This document shows positions 5,694-6,054 of a stretch of 6,054 bases of DNA, one piece after another; the first letter of the stretch is position 1; every line of letters begins with the position of its first letter. Below the pieces are notes generated by a model. The model was given only the letters and a program-made list of their open reading frames with translations. It was not told where the DNA came from and searched no databases. The translations under genes and the position numbers were made by a program. The DNA lies in contig VAZQ01000015.1 of assembly GCA_005883115.1 (NCBI GenBank), positions 6,049 to 12,102 of the forward strand, read 5' to 3'. Source of the stretch: Alphaproteobacteria bacterium. GTDB lineage: Bacteria > Pseudomonadota > Alphaproteobacteria > Rhizobiales > Xanthobacteraceae.

Positions 5694-5954
5694 CTATTTC
5701 GCTTTCTTCGGCTGGATTTGCTGCTGTTGCTGCATCGGGGAAGCGGGCTGCTGCATGGGTGAACGCGGCAGCATCTGCTGGTCGTTGAAGGCGCGCTGGG
5801 CCGCCTCGTAGTCTGCGGGCGGCGTATTGGCGCGCTCGTAGAGCCTTTGCGCCATGGTGAGCAGCGCGGTGCGGGTTTGCGGATCGCTCGTCGTGTGCGC
5901 CAGCGCCAGGCACTGCGCCGCGGTCTCCTTCAACTCGTCGGCTCGGTCTACCAT
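5694..5954 (-). CDS. Small helical protein with Gln/Pro-rich tail, unknown function
   Basis: An 86-residue soluble protein. Residues 3-43 look like a helical hairpin (ADELKETAAQCLALAHTTSD, then PQTRTALLTMAQRLYERAN). This pattern resembles short uncharacterised proteins that I recall as common in Bradyrhizobium relatives, though I cannot name a family. The C-terminal third is low complexity, with a repeated SPMQQ (65-69 and 72-76) leading into five Gln (75-79) and a basic PKKAK end. No signal peptide or membrane helix is seen. The ATG at 5954 is preferred: a G-rich stretch (GGGGGGT) lies about eight bases upstream, and the conserved-looking part starts here. A TTG at 6035 would add 27 unremarkable residues. 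A longer open frame in another phase on the same strand (5686-6000) reads as unnatural Arg/Ala-rich sequence. The membrane protein gene follows 64 bp downstream. Confidence 0.75.
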   Translation of the reverse strand: MVDRADELKETAAQCLALAHTTSDPQTRTALLTMAQRLYERANTPPADYEAAQRAFNDQQMLPRSPMQQPASPMQQQQQIQPKKAK

Positions 5955-6054
5955 TGGCAAGACCCCCCATTCGCCGCCGCAGGAATGAGCATACTGCCAC
6001 CTAGGCGTAACCGCCAGTGTGACGCGGCTCACCAATTATGCAATTTGGTTAAGC

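Noticed and set aside
5390..5788. Plus-strand open frame of 132 codons at the right end.
   Set aside because: It is antisense to the membrane protein gene, which has a perfect ribosome binding site and two clean membrane helices.
5686..6000. Alternative minus-strand frame overlapping the 5694-5954 gene.
   Set aside because: Its product is Arg/Ala/Gly-rich without order, while the chosen frame gives regular amphipathic helices and a sensible start.
1..6054. Mobile elements, CRISPR arrays, phage or defence genes.
   Set aside because: No transposase-like protein, regularly spaced repeats, terminal repeats or defence domains were seen on either strand.

Overview
The window looks like the dnaA neighbourhood of a GC-rich alphaproteobacterium. 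It is most likely from the Hyphomicrobiales (Rhizobiales), near the Bradyrhizobium/Rhodopseudomonas/Xanthobacteraceae side. The basis is the rpsT-dnaA-dnaN order, the style of the DnaA and DnaN proteins, and a TTGACG/TATAAG promoter in front of rpsT. The taxonomic placement comes from recalled family resemblance, not from a search.

Layout. Positions 2-865 (+) hold the 3' part of a dihydrodipicolinate synthase/N-acetylneuraminate lyase superfamily enzyme that runs in from the left edge. Positions 866-1111 hold a well-formed promoter and a GC-rich leader hairpin for rpsT (1112-1378, +; ribosomal protein S20). Positions 1379-2381 are about 1 kb with no credible gene. This stretch has AT-rich islands, several inverted repeats and weak DnaA-box-like words, and is best read as dnaA control DNA with a possible, unproven, origin function. 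Next come dnaA (2382-3812, +), a GC-rich 239-bp spacer with hairpins, and dnaN (4052-5170, +; start moved to the conserved MKVTVERA). Positions 5171-5368 lie between convergent genes and carry three inverted repeats. Two small minus-strand genes of unknown function finish the window: a two-helix membrane protein (5369-5629) and a small helical protein with a Gln/Pro-rich tail (5694-5954).

How the genes fit together. DnaA opens the origin and DnaN is the sliding clamp of the replicative polymerase. S20 links the locus to ribosome production, a conserved neighbourhood in this group. The lyase-like gene and the two small minus-strand genes have no evident replication role. recF does not follow dnaN within the 884 bp that remain, so the dnaA-dnaN-recF cluster known in some relatives is broken here.

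I found no mobile element, CRISPR array, tRNA or rRNA, and no clear sign of a new system. The most worthwhile leads are the hairpin right after the rpsT promoter and the cluster of inverted repeats in the gene-free kilobase before dnaA.
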